A stretch of DNA of 5,952 nucleotides from assembly GCA_903819605.1 (NCBI GenBank), contig CAIJEA010000507.1, positions 1 to 5,952 on the forward strand. The letters run 5' to 3'. Of the stretch, positions 1-5,623 are shown in pieces. Positions within the stretch are counted from its first letter, which is position 1. Every line of letters begins with the position of its first letter. Under the pieces are notes generated by a model, which was not told the origin of the DNA, did no database searches, and was given only the letters and a program-made list of their open reading frames with translations. The position numbers and the translations under genes were made by a program. The stretch is from an uncultured cyanobacterium (GTDB lineage Bacteria > Cyanobacteriota > Cyanobacteriia > Pseudanabaenales > Pseudanabaenaceae).

Positions 1-138
1 CTCACCATTCCTACTCCAATCACCATGGATGAGTTGGAAGATCTCTTGGTCGAATTCGGTATCCTTGGCGATGACAAGGAGTTCGAGCATCTAGTTGGTA
101 AGGCTGCGGAAGAAACCCCAGAACTAGCCCTAGTCTAG
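1..138 (+). CDS. nifH: nitrogenase iron protein NifH, C-terminal end (partial)
   Basis: Frame 1 is open from the window edge to a TAG at 136-138 and gives the last 45 residues of a protein. The segment LTIPTPITMDELEDLLVEFG followed by ILGDD is the typical C-terminal end of the nitrogenase Fe protein, the homodimeric ATP-dependent electron donor to the MoFe protein. The P-loop, switch regions and [4Fe-4S] cysteines lie upstream of the window and cannot be checked. nifD starts 79 bases downstream on the same strand, the usual nifH-nifD arrangement. The short acidic tail after ILGDD is variable in the family. Identity is secure from the motif and the position directly before nifD. Confidence 0.95.
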   Translation, partial: LTIPTPITMDELEDLLVEFGILGDDKEFEHLVGKAAEETPELALV

Positions 139-150
139 ACAAATCTCCAA

Positions 151-175
151 GTAGGGTGGGCATTTCCCACCCTAC
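151..175 (+). promoter_or_regulatory. nifH-nifD intergenic stem-loop
   Basis: A perfect inverted repeat: GTAGGGTGGG at 151-160 pairs with CCCACCCTAC at 166-175 around the 5-base loop CATTT. It begins 12 bases after the nifH stop. There is no clean T-run after it, so it is a poor rho-independent terminator. In several cyanobacteria a stem-loop here is thought to protect the nifH 3' end and cause partial termination, so that nifH mRNA exceeds nifHDK mRNA. That role is inferred by analogy; the structure itself is seen directly. Confidence 0.75.
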
Positions 176-217
176 ACAAAATCTCTTTTCCCATTCACCC
201 TTTTCCTTGAGGCTAAT

Positions 218-259
218 ATGACACCTCCAACCGATACATTGACACCTCCAACCGCCACA
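218..259 (+). repeat. nifD: 21-bp tandem duplication at the nifD start
   Basis: Two head-to-tail 21-base units, 218-238 and 239-259, match at 18 of 21 positions, with a continuous 15-base identity TGACACCTCCAACCG at 219-233 and 240-254. They encode MTPPTDT and LTPPTAT. The unit is in frame, so it lengthens the poorly conserved N-terminal tail of NifD by seven residues. The second unit begins with TTG, a possible but poor alternative start. Confidence 0.85.
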
Positions 260-1720
260 CCAGTTAATGCTATCCCTGAGACCAAGGCATTAATCAAAGA
301 AATCATCGAAGTTTATCCCGACAAAGCCAAGAAGAAGCGGGAAAAGCATCTCAATGTTTTTGAAGAAGGCAAGTCTGATTGTGGTGTCAAATCCAACGTC
401 AAATCTGTCCCTGGCTCGATGACCACCCGTGGTTGTGCCTACGCTGGCTCTAAAGGCGTGGTTTGGGGACCCATCAAAGACATGATCCACATCAGTCATG
501 GCCCCGTTGGTTGTGGTTACTACTCTTGGTCTGGTCGCCGTAACTACTACATCGGCACTACAGGTATTGATTCCTTCGGCACGATGCAGTTCACCTCTGA
601 TTTCCAAGAACGCGATATCGTTTTTGGAGGTGACAAAAAACTATTGAAATTGATTACCGAGTTAGATGAACTCTTCCCTCTCAATCGTGGTGTTTCCATT
701 CAATCGGAATGTCCCATCGGTTTGATCGGAGATGATATTGAAGCAGTAGCCAAGAAAGCTGCTAAAGAAATAGGTAAAACCGTTGTGCCTGTTCGTTGTG
801 AAGGCTTCCGTGGTGTATCGCAATCCCTCGGACACCACATCGCCAATGACGCGGTACGTGACTGGGTTTTCCCTCAATTCGACAAAAACAAGAAAGAAGG
901 TAACATTCCCGATAGCACTGCCTATGATGTTGCTATTATCGGTGACTACAACATCGGTGGAGATGCTTGGTCTAGCCGTATCCTCCTTGAAGAAATCGGC
1001 TTGCGCGTAGTCGCTCAATGGTCTGGTGACGGTACTCTCAATGAGATTATCAATACTCCTTCCGTAAAACTGAATCTAGTTCACTGCTACCGCTCCATGA
1101 ACTACATCAGCCGTCACATGGAAGAAGCCTATGGTATTCCTTGGTTAGAGTACAACTTCTTTGGTCCTACCCAAATCGCAGCATCACTACGAGAAATTGC
1201 TTCTAAATTTGATGAAACTATTCAAGCCAAAGCCGAAGAAGTAATTGCGAAGTATCAAGCCCAAACCGATGCAGTAATCGCAAAATACGCTCCTCGTCTC
1301 ACTGGCAAAACCGTGGCTCTGATGGTTGGTGGATTGCGTCCTCGTCACGTTGTTCCCGCCTTCCACGATCTCGGTATGAAGTTGGTTGGTACAGGCTATG
1401 AGTTCGGTCACAATGACGACTACAAGCGCACCACTCACTACATTGAGAATGGTACTCTAATCTATGACGATGTCTCGGCATACGAGTTTGAAGCCTTCGT
1501 CAAAGAACTGAAGCCTGACCTCATCGCCTCTGGTATCAAAGAGAAGTATGTGTTCCAGAAGATGGCTCTCCCCTTCCGTCAGATGCACTCTTGGGATTAC
1601 TCTGGTCCTTACCACGGTTACGACGGTTTTGCAATCTTTGCCCGTGACATGGATCTCGCCCTTAACAGCCCCACTTGGAGCTTAATTGGTACTCCTTGGC
1701 AGAAGGCTGAAGTTGCATAG
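218..1720 (+). CDS. nifD: nitrogenase MoFe protein alpha chain NifD
   Basis: Encodes the 500-residue alpha subunit of the MoFe protein (dinitrogenase), which with NifK forms the cytoplasmic alpha2-beta2 enzyme that reduces N2 to ammonia. The P-cluster cysteines are present at Cys73, Cys99 and Cys165 (Azotobacter alpha-62, 88 and 154). The FeMo-cofactor ligands are Cys290 (in LVHCYRSMNYI, alpha-275) and His457 (in QMHSWDYSGPYHG, alpha-442). Active-site residues Val81, Arg107, Gln202 and His206 correspond to alpha-Val70, Arg96, Gln191 and His195. Length is normal for the family, so the enzyme should be functional. The ATG at 218 is supported by a GAGG at 209-212, five bases upstream. The first 14 codons hold a 21-base tandem duplication. 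It lies 79 bases after nifH, with a hairpin between them, and is probably cotranscribed. No nifD-interrupting element is present. Confidence 0.98.
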   Translation: MTPPTDTLTPPTATPVNAIPETKALIKEIIEVYPDKAKKKREKHLNVFEEGKSDCGVKSNVKSVPGSMTTRGCAYAGSKGVVWGPIKDMIHISHGPVGCGYYSWSGRRNYYIGTTGIDSFGTMQFTSDFQERDIVFGGDKKLLKLITELDELFPLNRGVSIQSECPIGLIGDDIEAVAKKAAKEIGKTVVPVRCEGFRGVSQSLGHHIANDAVRDWVFPQFDKNKKEGNIPDSTAYDVAIIGDYNIGGDAWSSRILLEEIGLRVVAQWSGDGTLNEIINTPSVKLNLVHCYRSMNYISRHMEEAYGIPWLEYNFFGPTQIAASLREIASKFDETIQAKAEEVIAKYQAQTDAVIAKYAPRLTGKTVALMVGGLRPRHVVPAFHDLGMKLVGTGYEFGHNDDYKRTTHYIENGTLIYDDVSAYEFEAFVKELKPDLIASGIKEKYVFQKMALPFRQMHSWDYSGPYHGYDGFAIFARDMDLALNSPTWSLIGTPWQKAEVA

Positions 1721-1766
1721 ATCCCCAACCCCTTGTAAAAGCTCCCGTGTAAACACAAGTCTCAAA

Positions 1767-1851
1767 AACCCCCTTTAATTCCCCCTTGCAAAGGGGGAAG
1801 ACTAGAAATCATGTTCCCTCCCCTTTATAAGGGGAGGGCTAGGGAGGGGTT
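1767..1851 (+). repeat. C/G-rich two-hairpin fold-back repeat, copy A (nifD-nifK spacer)
   Basis: Contains two strong hairpins in tandem. The first has TTCCCCCTT (1779-1787) pairing with AAGGGGGAA (1791-1799) around GCA. The second has CCCTCCCCTT (1816-1825) pairing with AAGGGGAGGG (1829-1838) around TAT. The outer ends AACCCC (1767-1772) and GGGGTT (1846-1851) are also complementary, so the whole unit can close as one larger imperfect fold-back. Its architecture matches the repeat after nifK at 3560-3639. Such C-run/G-run palindromes are scattered between genes in many filamentous cyanobacteria. Here it begins 46 bases after the nifD stop. It could act as a processing or stability element in the nifD-nifK message or be a non-autonomous mobile repeat; which one is not shown by the sequence. 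Confidence 0.8.
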
Positions 1852-2014
1852 ATTGATGAGATTTTAAAATCGCCTTAGTTTTGTACATGGCAAGGCGTAT
1901 TAAATCTCTGAATTCAACTGAGATTCATGAATGGGAATTGTAAACTTTTCAAACCCATTCTCATTCAAGAATCTTTTACCCACATTGATTTTCACCTAGA
2001 ACGGAATTAAAATC
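1852..2014 (+). promoter_or_regulatory. AT-rich nifK leader with nested inverted repeats
   Basis: Noncoding spacer in front of nifK. It holds a 12-base palindrome GATTTTAAAATC (1860-1871), a 6-bp stem CGCCTT/AAGGCG (1871-1876 with 1892-1897), and a 7-bp stem GAATGGG/CCCATTC (1929-1935 with 1954-1960). The overlapping arm 1922-1935 can alternatively pair with 1960-1973 (12 of 14 positions). The nifK ribosome-binding site is weak (CGGA at 2002-2005). I found no convincing promoter and no NtcA-type GTA-N8-TAC site here. The alternative pairings suggest an mRNA leader, but function is inference. Confidence 0.4.
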
Positions 2015-3553
2015 ATGGCTCAGAATAACGTTAACGACATTCAAGATCACGCTCGGTTATTCCACCAAGACGAATATCAAGAGCTATTCAAAGCAAAGAA
2101 AGAATTTGAAGGTGGACATAGTCCCGAAAAAGTCGCCGAGATTGCTGACTGGACAAAGGGTTGGGAATATCGCGAAAAGAACTTTGCCCGCGAAGCCCTC
2201 ACCGTCAATCCCGCGAAAGCTTGTCAGCCCCTCGGCGCAATCCTTGCAGCAGTTGGTTTTGAAGCGACATTACCCTTCGTACATGGTTCTCAAGGTTGCG
2301 TGGCATATTTCCGCAGTCACTTCACTCGTCACTTTAAGGAACCATTCTCAGCAGTATCATCTTCGATGACAGAAGATGCGGCGGTTTTTGGTGGACAATT
2401 GAATATGATTGAAGGTTTGGCAACTTCCTACAATCTCTACAAGCCCAAGATGATTGCTGTCTGCACAACCTGTATGGCAGAGGTAATCGGTGATGACTTA
2501 CAGGCTTTCATCAGCAATGCCAAGGCTGCTAATTCAGTTCCTCAAACTTTCCCCGTTCCCTACGCCCATACCCCTAGCTTTGTCGGTTCCCATATTACGG
2601 GCTACGACAACATGATTAAGGGTATTCTCTCGAACCTGACCGCAGGTAAGAAGCAAGAAACCACCAACGGCAAGATTAACTTCATTCCTGGATTTGAAAC
2701 CTACATTGGCAACCTGCGTGAAATCAAGCGCTATGCTGATTTGATGGATGTCAACTACACCTTGCTTGCAGATAACTCTGAATACTTGGATTCGCCTAAC
2801 ACTGGTGAATACAAGATGTATCCAGGTGGAACCAAGCTAGAAGATGCTGCGGATTCAATCAATGCTGAAGCCACGATCGCCTTCCAGTCCTATGCCACCA
2901 CCAAGACCAGAGAATACATAGAATCTGAGTGGAATCAAAAGACCTACGTCAGCCGTCCCGTCGGTATTCGCGGTACTGATGAATTCTTGATGAAGCTTTC
3001 GGCTCTAACTGGCAAGCCTATTCCTAAGGAATTGGAAGAAGAAAGAGGTCGCGCCGTTGATGCTCTGACCGATTCTCAAGCATGGCTGCATGGCAAGCGC
3101 ATTGCTCTTTACGGCGATCCAGACTTGGTAATTGGTTTAGTTCAGTTTCTCTTGGAAGTTGGCGCAGAACCAATTCATATCGTCGTCAGCAACAGCAATG
3201 CTAATTTTGAAGGTGAATTACGCGCCCTGCTAGATTCTAGTCCCTTCGGTCAAAATGCAACGATCTGGGGTGGTAAGGATCTATGGCACTTGCGATCGCT
3301 CCTCTTCACTGAGCCTGTGGATCTCTTGATTGGCAACTCCTACGGTAAGTACCTATGGCGCGATACCAAGACTCCTCTGGTACGCATCGGCTATCCTATC
3401 TTCGATCGCCATCACCTCCACCGCTATTCGACCTACGGTTATCAAGGTGCAATCAATCTACTCAACTGGATTGTGAATACGCTCCTCGATGAACTCGATC
3501 GCAACACGATCATTCCATCAAAGACCGATATTTCCTACGACTTGATTCGCTAA
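2015..3553 (+). CDS. nifK: nitrogenase MoFe protein beta chain NifK
   Basis: Encodes the 512-residue beta subunit of the MoFe protein, partner of NifD. The P-cluster ligands fall at the same numbers as in Azotobacter: Cys70 (NPAKACQPLGA), Cys95 (GSQGCVAYFRSH), Cys153 (CTTCMAEVIGDD) and Ser188 (HTPSFVGSHITGYDNM). Ser92 and Tyr98 near the P-cluster are also conserved. The N-terminal ~60 residues contain the WTKGWEYREKNFAREALTVNP segment expected before the first cysteine, which supports the ATG at 2015 even though only a weak CGGA ribosome-binding site precedes it. Length is typical. It is separated from nifD by an unusually long 294-base spacer carrying a two-hairpin repeat, and another such repeat begins 6 bases after its stop. 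An intact, ordinary NifK. Confidence 0.98.
   Translation: MAQNNVNDIQDHARLFHQDEYQELFKAKKEFEGGHSPEKVAEIADWTKGWEYREKNFAREALTVNPAKACQPLGAILAAVGFEATLPFVHGSQGCVAYFRSHFTRHFKEPFSAVSSSMTEDAAVFGGQLNMIEGLATSYNLYKPKMIAVCTTCMAEVIGDDLQAFISNAKAANSVPQTFPVPYAHTPSFVGSHITGYDNMIKGILSNLTAGKKQETTNGKINFIPGFETYIGNLREIKRYADLMDVNYTLLADNSEYLDSPNTGEYKMYPGGTKLEDAADSINAEATIAFQSYATTKTREYIESEWNQKTYVSRPVGIRGTDEFLMKLSALTGKPIPKELEEERGRAVDALTDSQAWLHGKRIALYGDPDLVIGLVQFLLEVGAEPIHIVVSNSNANFEGELRALLDSSPFGQNATIWGGKDLWHLRSLLFTEPVDLLIGNSYGKYLWRDTKTPLVRIGYPIFDRHHLHRYSTYGYQGAINLLNWIVNTLLDELDRNTIIPSKTDISYDLIR
3292..3299. repeat. HIP1 octamer (inside nifK)
   Basis: GCGATCGC, the highly iterated palindrome of many cyanobacterial genomes. 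It is the first of five in this window and lies in the nifK coding sequence. Confidence 0.9.
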
Positions 3554-3559
3554 ATTTAT

Positions 3560-3639
3560 GATCCCCCCCAGCCCCCCTTATGAAAGGGGGGAGAATTTAA
3601 TTTCTTTTCCCCCCTTTACAAGGGGGGTTAGGGGGGATC
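3560..3639 (+). repeat. C/G-rich two-hairpin fold-back repeat, copy B (nifK-nifV spacer)
   Basis: The outer arms 3560-3579 and 3620-3639 are complementary over 20 bases with 18 Watson-Crick pairs, one G-U and one C-A mismatch, so the element can form one long hairpin. Alternatively each arm makes a local hairpin: CCCCCCTT (3572-3579) with AAGGGGGG (3584-3591), and CCCCCCTT (3609-3616) with AAGGGGGG (3620-3627). The spacer between is A/T-rich. It starts 6 bases after the nifK stop and shares length and layout with the repeat after nifD. It may end or stabilise the nifHDK transcript, but there is no T-run typical of an intrinsic terminator. No clear target-site duplication is visible at its edges. 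Confidence 0.82.
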
Positions 3640-3714
3640 TCAACCCAAAAACGTAGACAGATTCATTCACATTGCTTATTTGACAAACGCAATCACAGCA
3701 GAAAGTACAGCAAG

Positions 3715-3720
3715 AGGAGG
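3715..3720 (+). promoter_or_regulatory. strong ribosome-binding site of nifV
   Basis: AGGAGG, six bases before the nifV ATG. It is the best Shine-Dalgarno match in the window, in contrast to the weak site before nifK, and it fixes the nifV start. Confidence 0.85.
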
Positions 3721-3726
3721 ACGATC

Positions 3727-4857
3727 ATGCTTGACATTCAAATTAACGATACAACCCTGAGAGATGGCGAACAGGCTGCTGGTGTAGCGTTTAGCATTGA
3801 AGAGAAAATCGAAATCGCCAAATTCCTCGATCGCATTGGCGTACAAGAATTAGAAGTTGGTATTCCCGCTATGGGTGGAGCCGAAACCGAAGCGATCGCC
3901 GCCATTAATAACTTAGGACTAAAAGCAAAATTACTTGGCTGGAATCGCGCTGCGATCTCCGATATCCAAGCTTCCATCACCTGTGGACTAAAGCGCGTCC
4001 ATATTTCCGTACCTGTCTCTGATATCCAAATTGGGCTAATGGCTGACGGCAAGCGAGAAACTGTACTCACACGTCTGCAAGAAAGTATTACCTACGCCCG
4101 CGATCGTGGTTTGTATGTGTCCGTTGGTGGTGCTGATGCCTCCAGAGCCGATGATCATTTTTTATTGGAAGTAGCAGCTTCCGCAGAACAATGGGGTGCG
4201 TCCCGTTTCCGTTTTTGCGATACCGTTGGTATTCTCGATCCTTTCAATACCTATCGCAAAATTAAATTACTAGTTAATGCCCTTGCAATTCCTATCGAAA
4301 TGCACACCCATAACGATCTAGGAATGGCTACTGCTAATGCTCTTGCAGGTGTCCAAGCAGGAGCGCGATCGCTAAATACCACTGTGAACGGTTTAGGCGA
4401 GCGGGCAGGTAATGCGGCTCTAGAAGAAGTGGTGATGGCACTCAAACAAATTCATGGTATCGATTTGGGGATTGAAACCCGTTGTTTCTGGGAACTCTCG
4501 CAATTAGTTGCCTCAGCTTCCCAAAATCCTGTGCCACCTTGGAAAGCGATCGTTGGTAGCAATGCCTTTAGCCATGAATCAGGGATACATGCCGCAGGAG
4601 TTCTCCAAAATCCCAGTAGCTACGAGCCATTTAATCCCGATGAAGTGGGCGCGAAGCGTCATCTAGTCGCTGGCAAGCATTCAGGTCGCCATCTCGTATC
4701 GAATTTGCTTCAGCAGCAGGGTGTCGATCTCGCGAAGGAGAAAGCGCAATCAGTCTTAGATGCTGTGCGTCAGCGATCGATCCAAGTCAAGCGCAGTCTC
4801 ACTTCCGAAGAATTACTCAACCTCGTGCGATCGGGGAGATTTGCCCATGCTGTATAA
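3727..4857 (+). CDS. nifV: homocitrate synthase NifV
   Basis: Encodes a 376-residue enzyme of the DRE-TIM metallolyase family that condenses acetyl-CoA and 2-oxoglutarate to homocitrate, the organic ligand of FeMo-cofactor. The TIM-barrel signature NDTTLRDGEQAAGVAF is at residues 7-22, with catalytic Arg12 and metal-binding Asp13. The metal ligands His193 and His195 are in EMHTHNDLGMA, and Asn229 is in NGLGERAGNA. The C-terminal FSHESGIHAAG motif (281-291) and the GKHSGRH segment (316-322) are typical of homocitrate and isopropylmalate synthases. The short length without a long LeuA regulatory domain, and the nif context, favour NifV over 2-isopropylmalate synthase. The start is fixed by AGGAGG. 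Its end overlaps nifZ by 11 bases, implying translational coupling. Placement directly after nifK is unlike Anabaena. Confidence 0.95.
   Translation: MLDIQINDTTLRDGEQAAGVAFSIEEKIEIAKFLDRIGVQELEVGIPAMGGAETEAIAAINNLGLKAKLLGWNRAAISDIQASITCGLKRVHISVPVSDIQIGLMADGKRETVLTRLQESITYARDRGLYVSVGGADASRADDHFLLEVAASAEQWGASRFRFCDTVGILDPFNTYRKIKLLVNALAIPIEMHTHNDLGMATANALAGVQAGARSLNTTVNGLGERAGNAALEEVVMALKQIHGIDLGIETRCFWELSQLVASASQNPVPPWKAIVGSNAFSHESGIHAAGVLQNPSSYEPFNPDEVGAKRHLVAGKHSGRHLVSNLLQQQGVDLAKEKAQSVLDAVRQRSIQVKRSLTSEELLNLVRSGRFAHAV
3892..3899. repeat. HIP1 octamer (inside nifV)
   Basis: GCGATCGC in the 5' part of nifV. Confidence 0.9.
4365..4372. repeat. HIP1 octamer (inside nifV)
   Basis: GCGATCGC in the middle of nifV, in the stretch coding for AGARSLN. 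Confidence 0.9.
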
Positions 4858-5104
4858 CGATGTAGAACTTGACAGTCCTCCGACCTTTGAGATTGGTGAA
4901 AAGGTCAGAATTAAAAAGTTAATTCGCAATGATGGCACTTTCCCAGGAAAAGAGATTGGCGAAACTCTTGCTAAAAAAGGAGAAGTTGGCTATGTGGTGA
5001 ATATTGGGACTTTCCTCCAAAGCTCTTATATCTATTCTGTCCACTTTCTCTATACAGGGCATATCATCGGCTGTCGTCAAAAAGAATTAGAAATCGTCGA
5101 ATAA
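4847..5104 (+). CDS. nifZ: nitrogenase maturation protein NifZ
   Basis: Encodes an 85-residue NifZ-family protein. The family fold is recognisable from FEIGEKVRIKKLIRNDGTFP (14-33), GEVGYVVNIGTFLQ (45-58) and the C-terminal GCRQKELE (75-82). In Azotobacter NifZ helps mature the second P-cluster pair of the MoFe protein; the same cytoplasmic role is inferred here. The ATG at 4847 was chosen because it is preceded by GGGGAG at 4833-4838 and homology begins just after it. An in-frame ATG at 4760 would add 29 residues read entirely inside nifV with no family resemblance. The gene overlaps the nifV end by 11 bases, so translation is probably coupled. The stop codon lies in the base of a hairpin. 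Confidence 0.93.
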   Translation: MLYNDVELDSPPTFEIGEKVRIKKLIRNDGTFPGKEIGETLAKKGEVGYVVNIGTFLQSSYIYSVHFLYTGHIIGCRQKELEIVE

Positions 5105-5135
5105 TTTGAGTAGGCGCAAAGCGCCCACTCAAATT
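5103..5135 (+). promoter_or_regulatory. nifZ-nifT intergenic hairpin over the nifZ stop
   Basis: Arms 5103-5117 and 5121-5135 pair at 14 of 15 positions (A5112 opposite C5126 is the mismatch) around the loop AAA. The tip is GCGCAAAGCGC. The last two bases of the nifZ stop form the base of the stem. The following TTTAATAAT is a weak tail, so termination would be incomplete at best. It may be an attenuator or mRNA-stabilising structure; the nifT ribosome-binding site (5147-5152) lies just outside it. Confidence 0.65.
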
Positions 5136-5158
5136 TAATAATCATCAAGGAAAATTTT

Positions 5159-5362
5159 ATGAAAGTCATGCTACGTCGGAATAACATCGGTCATCTTGTG
5201 GTTTATGTTGCTAAAAAAGATTTGGAAGAGGAAGTTGTTAAAGAAGAAGAAACCACTGAAGGCAAAGTGATGACGCTAGCAAATGGGTGGGAACTTGCTT
5301 TTAGCAATCTAGAGGAACCACTAAGTTTACCAAAAACTGTTGAGGCAAGAAGAATTGCTTAG
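5159..5362 (+). CDS. nifT: NifT/FixU family protein
   Basis: Encodes a 67-residue NifT (FixU) protein. The family landmarks are MKVMLRRNNIGHLVVYVAKK with DLEE directly after it (1-24), the central TLANGWEL (39-46) and the ending LPKTVEARRI (57-66). NifT is small and often sits beside nifZ or nifK; its biochemical role is not established, and it is dispensable for nitrogen fixation where tested. The ATG is supported by AAGGAA at 5147-5152, six bases upstream. The middle is unusually acidic (EEEVVKEEETTE, 23-34), a variable region of the family. The TAG stop sits inside an 18-base palindrome, and downstream sequence turns at once into gene debris, so nifT appears to be the last intact gene of the cluster on this side. 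Confidence 0.92.
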   Translation: MKVMLRRNNIGHLVVYVAKKDLEEEVVKEEETTEGKVMTLANGWELAFSNLEEPLSLPKTVEARRIA

Positions 5363-5374
5363 CGATCGCTAAGC
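5357..5374. repeat. 18-bp perfect palindrome centred on HIP1 at the nifT stop
   Basis: GCTTAGCGATCGCTAAGC is a perfect palindrome containing HIP1 (5362-5369) and the nifT stop codon (5360-5362). It marks the join between the nif cluster and the remnants beyond. It could form a hairpin in mRNA, but with no unpaired loop and no T-run it is a poor terminator. Confidence 0.8.
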
Positions 5375-5420
5375 GTTGATATAATGCTTCTGGTATTTGC
5401 AAAACAAGGGTTTCAGCCAT
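5361..5420 (-). pseudogene. 5' remnant of a small unidentified protein gene
   Basis: Read on the minus strand, an ATG at 5420-5418 opens MAETLVLQIPEALYQRLAIA. The pattern of a short beta-strand followed by LPE/IPE and xLYQRL resembles the start of small cyanobacterial proteins that are often antitoxin-like or paired with PIN-type genes; this is from memory of the family pattern and is not certain. After about 20 codons the frame runs antisense into nifT and stops at 5301, giving only 39 codons in total, and the last 19 are simply nifT read backwards. The gene is therefore cut off at the nifT end. Its start lies 22 bases after the stop of the DUF5615 remnant on the same strand, so the two probably once formed an operon. 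Confidence 0.45.
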
Positions 5421-5442
5421 TTTTTTCTTGATAAAGTTAAAT

Positions 5443-5607
5443 TTAATTTCTGCTAATTTCTACTAATGATTCACCTGTAGATAGAATTTCTAATGCTCTA
5501 GGTAAAGTAGCAGTTAGAATCTCTTTCAGTTGGGCATTGGATGTATTGCCAAATGTCAGCCAAATAATTTGTGGTGGCGATCCGAGGCGCTCAACTAGAT
5601 CGACAAA
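5443..5607 (-). pseudogene. C-terminal remnant of a DUF5615 PIN-like protein
   Basis: The minus-strand frame ending with TAA at 5445-5443 is open for about 54 codons. It contains FVDLVERLGSPPQIIWLTFG, then NTSNAQLKEIL, and near the end LEILSTGESLVEI. This is the recognisable C-terminal half of DUF5615 proteins: the (D)FVDLVERLG segment after the conserved acidic motif, the IIWL-x-x-GN strand and the SLVEI end. DUF5615 proteins are predicted PIN-fold nucleases, usually toxins beside a DUF433 antitoxin. The N-terminal half is missing, including the first catalytic Asp residues. Homology stops near 5607, an in-frame TGA follows at 5616-5614, and a transposase fragment begins at 5624 on the other strand. 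A dead gene truncated by an insertion or deletion. Confidence 0.72.
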
Positions 5608-5623
5608 AAACAATCAAAAAAAG

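Noticed and set aside
290..1481. Several open minus-strand frames and an alternate plus-strand frame across nifD (also 2106-2369 in nifK, 3738-4070 and 4251-4445 in nifV)
   Set aside because: They are antisense or off-frame shadows of conserved nif genes, with no recognisable protein families or ribosome-binding sites.
1767..1851. The C/G repeats as a CRISPR array or intrinsic terminators
   Set aside because: There are no regularly spaced identical repeats, and the hairpins are not followed by T-runs.
3671..3710. TTGACA at 3680-3685 and the short inverted repeat ATTGC/GCAAT (3671-3675 with 3689-3693) before nifV as a promoter or operator
   Set aside because: The hexamer 17 bases downstream (AAGTAC) is not a -10, and transcription would start on top of the ribosome-binding site. 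The 5-bp arms are too short to call.
4760..4846. Upstream in-frame ATG (4760) that would lengthen NifZ by 29 residues
   Set aside because: The extra residues are nifV read in another frame and do not resemble NifZ. The ATG at 4847 has its own ribosome-binding site.
5355..5385. Promoter-like TATAAT at 5380-5385 after nifT
   Set aside because: No good -35 at the right distance (TTGCTT at 5355 gives 19 bases). It lies in the remnant of a minus-strand gene and has no intact plus-strand gene to drive.
5537..5623. 29-codon upstream extension of the transposase fragment starting at 5537
   Set aside because: This stretch is antisense to the DUF5615 remnant and has no transposase similarity. Family homology starts at the ATG at 5624.
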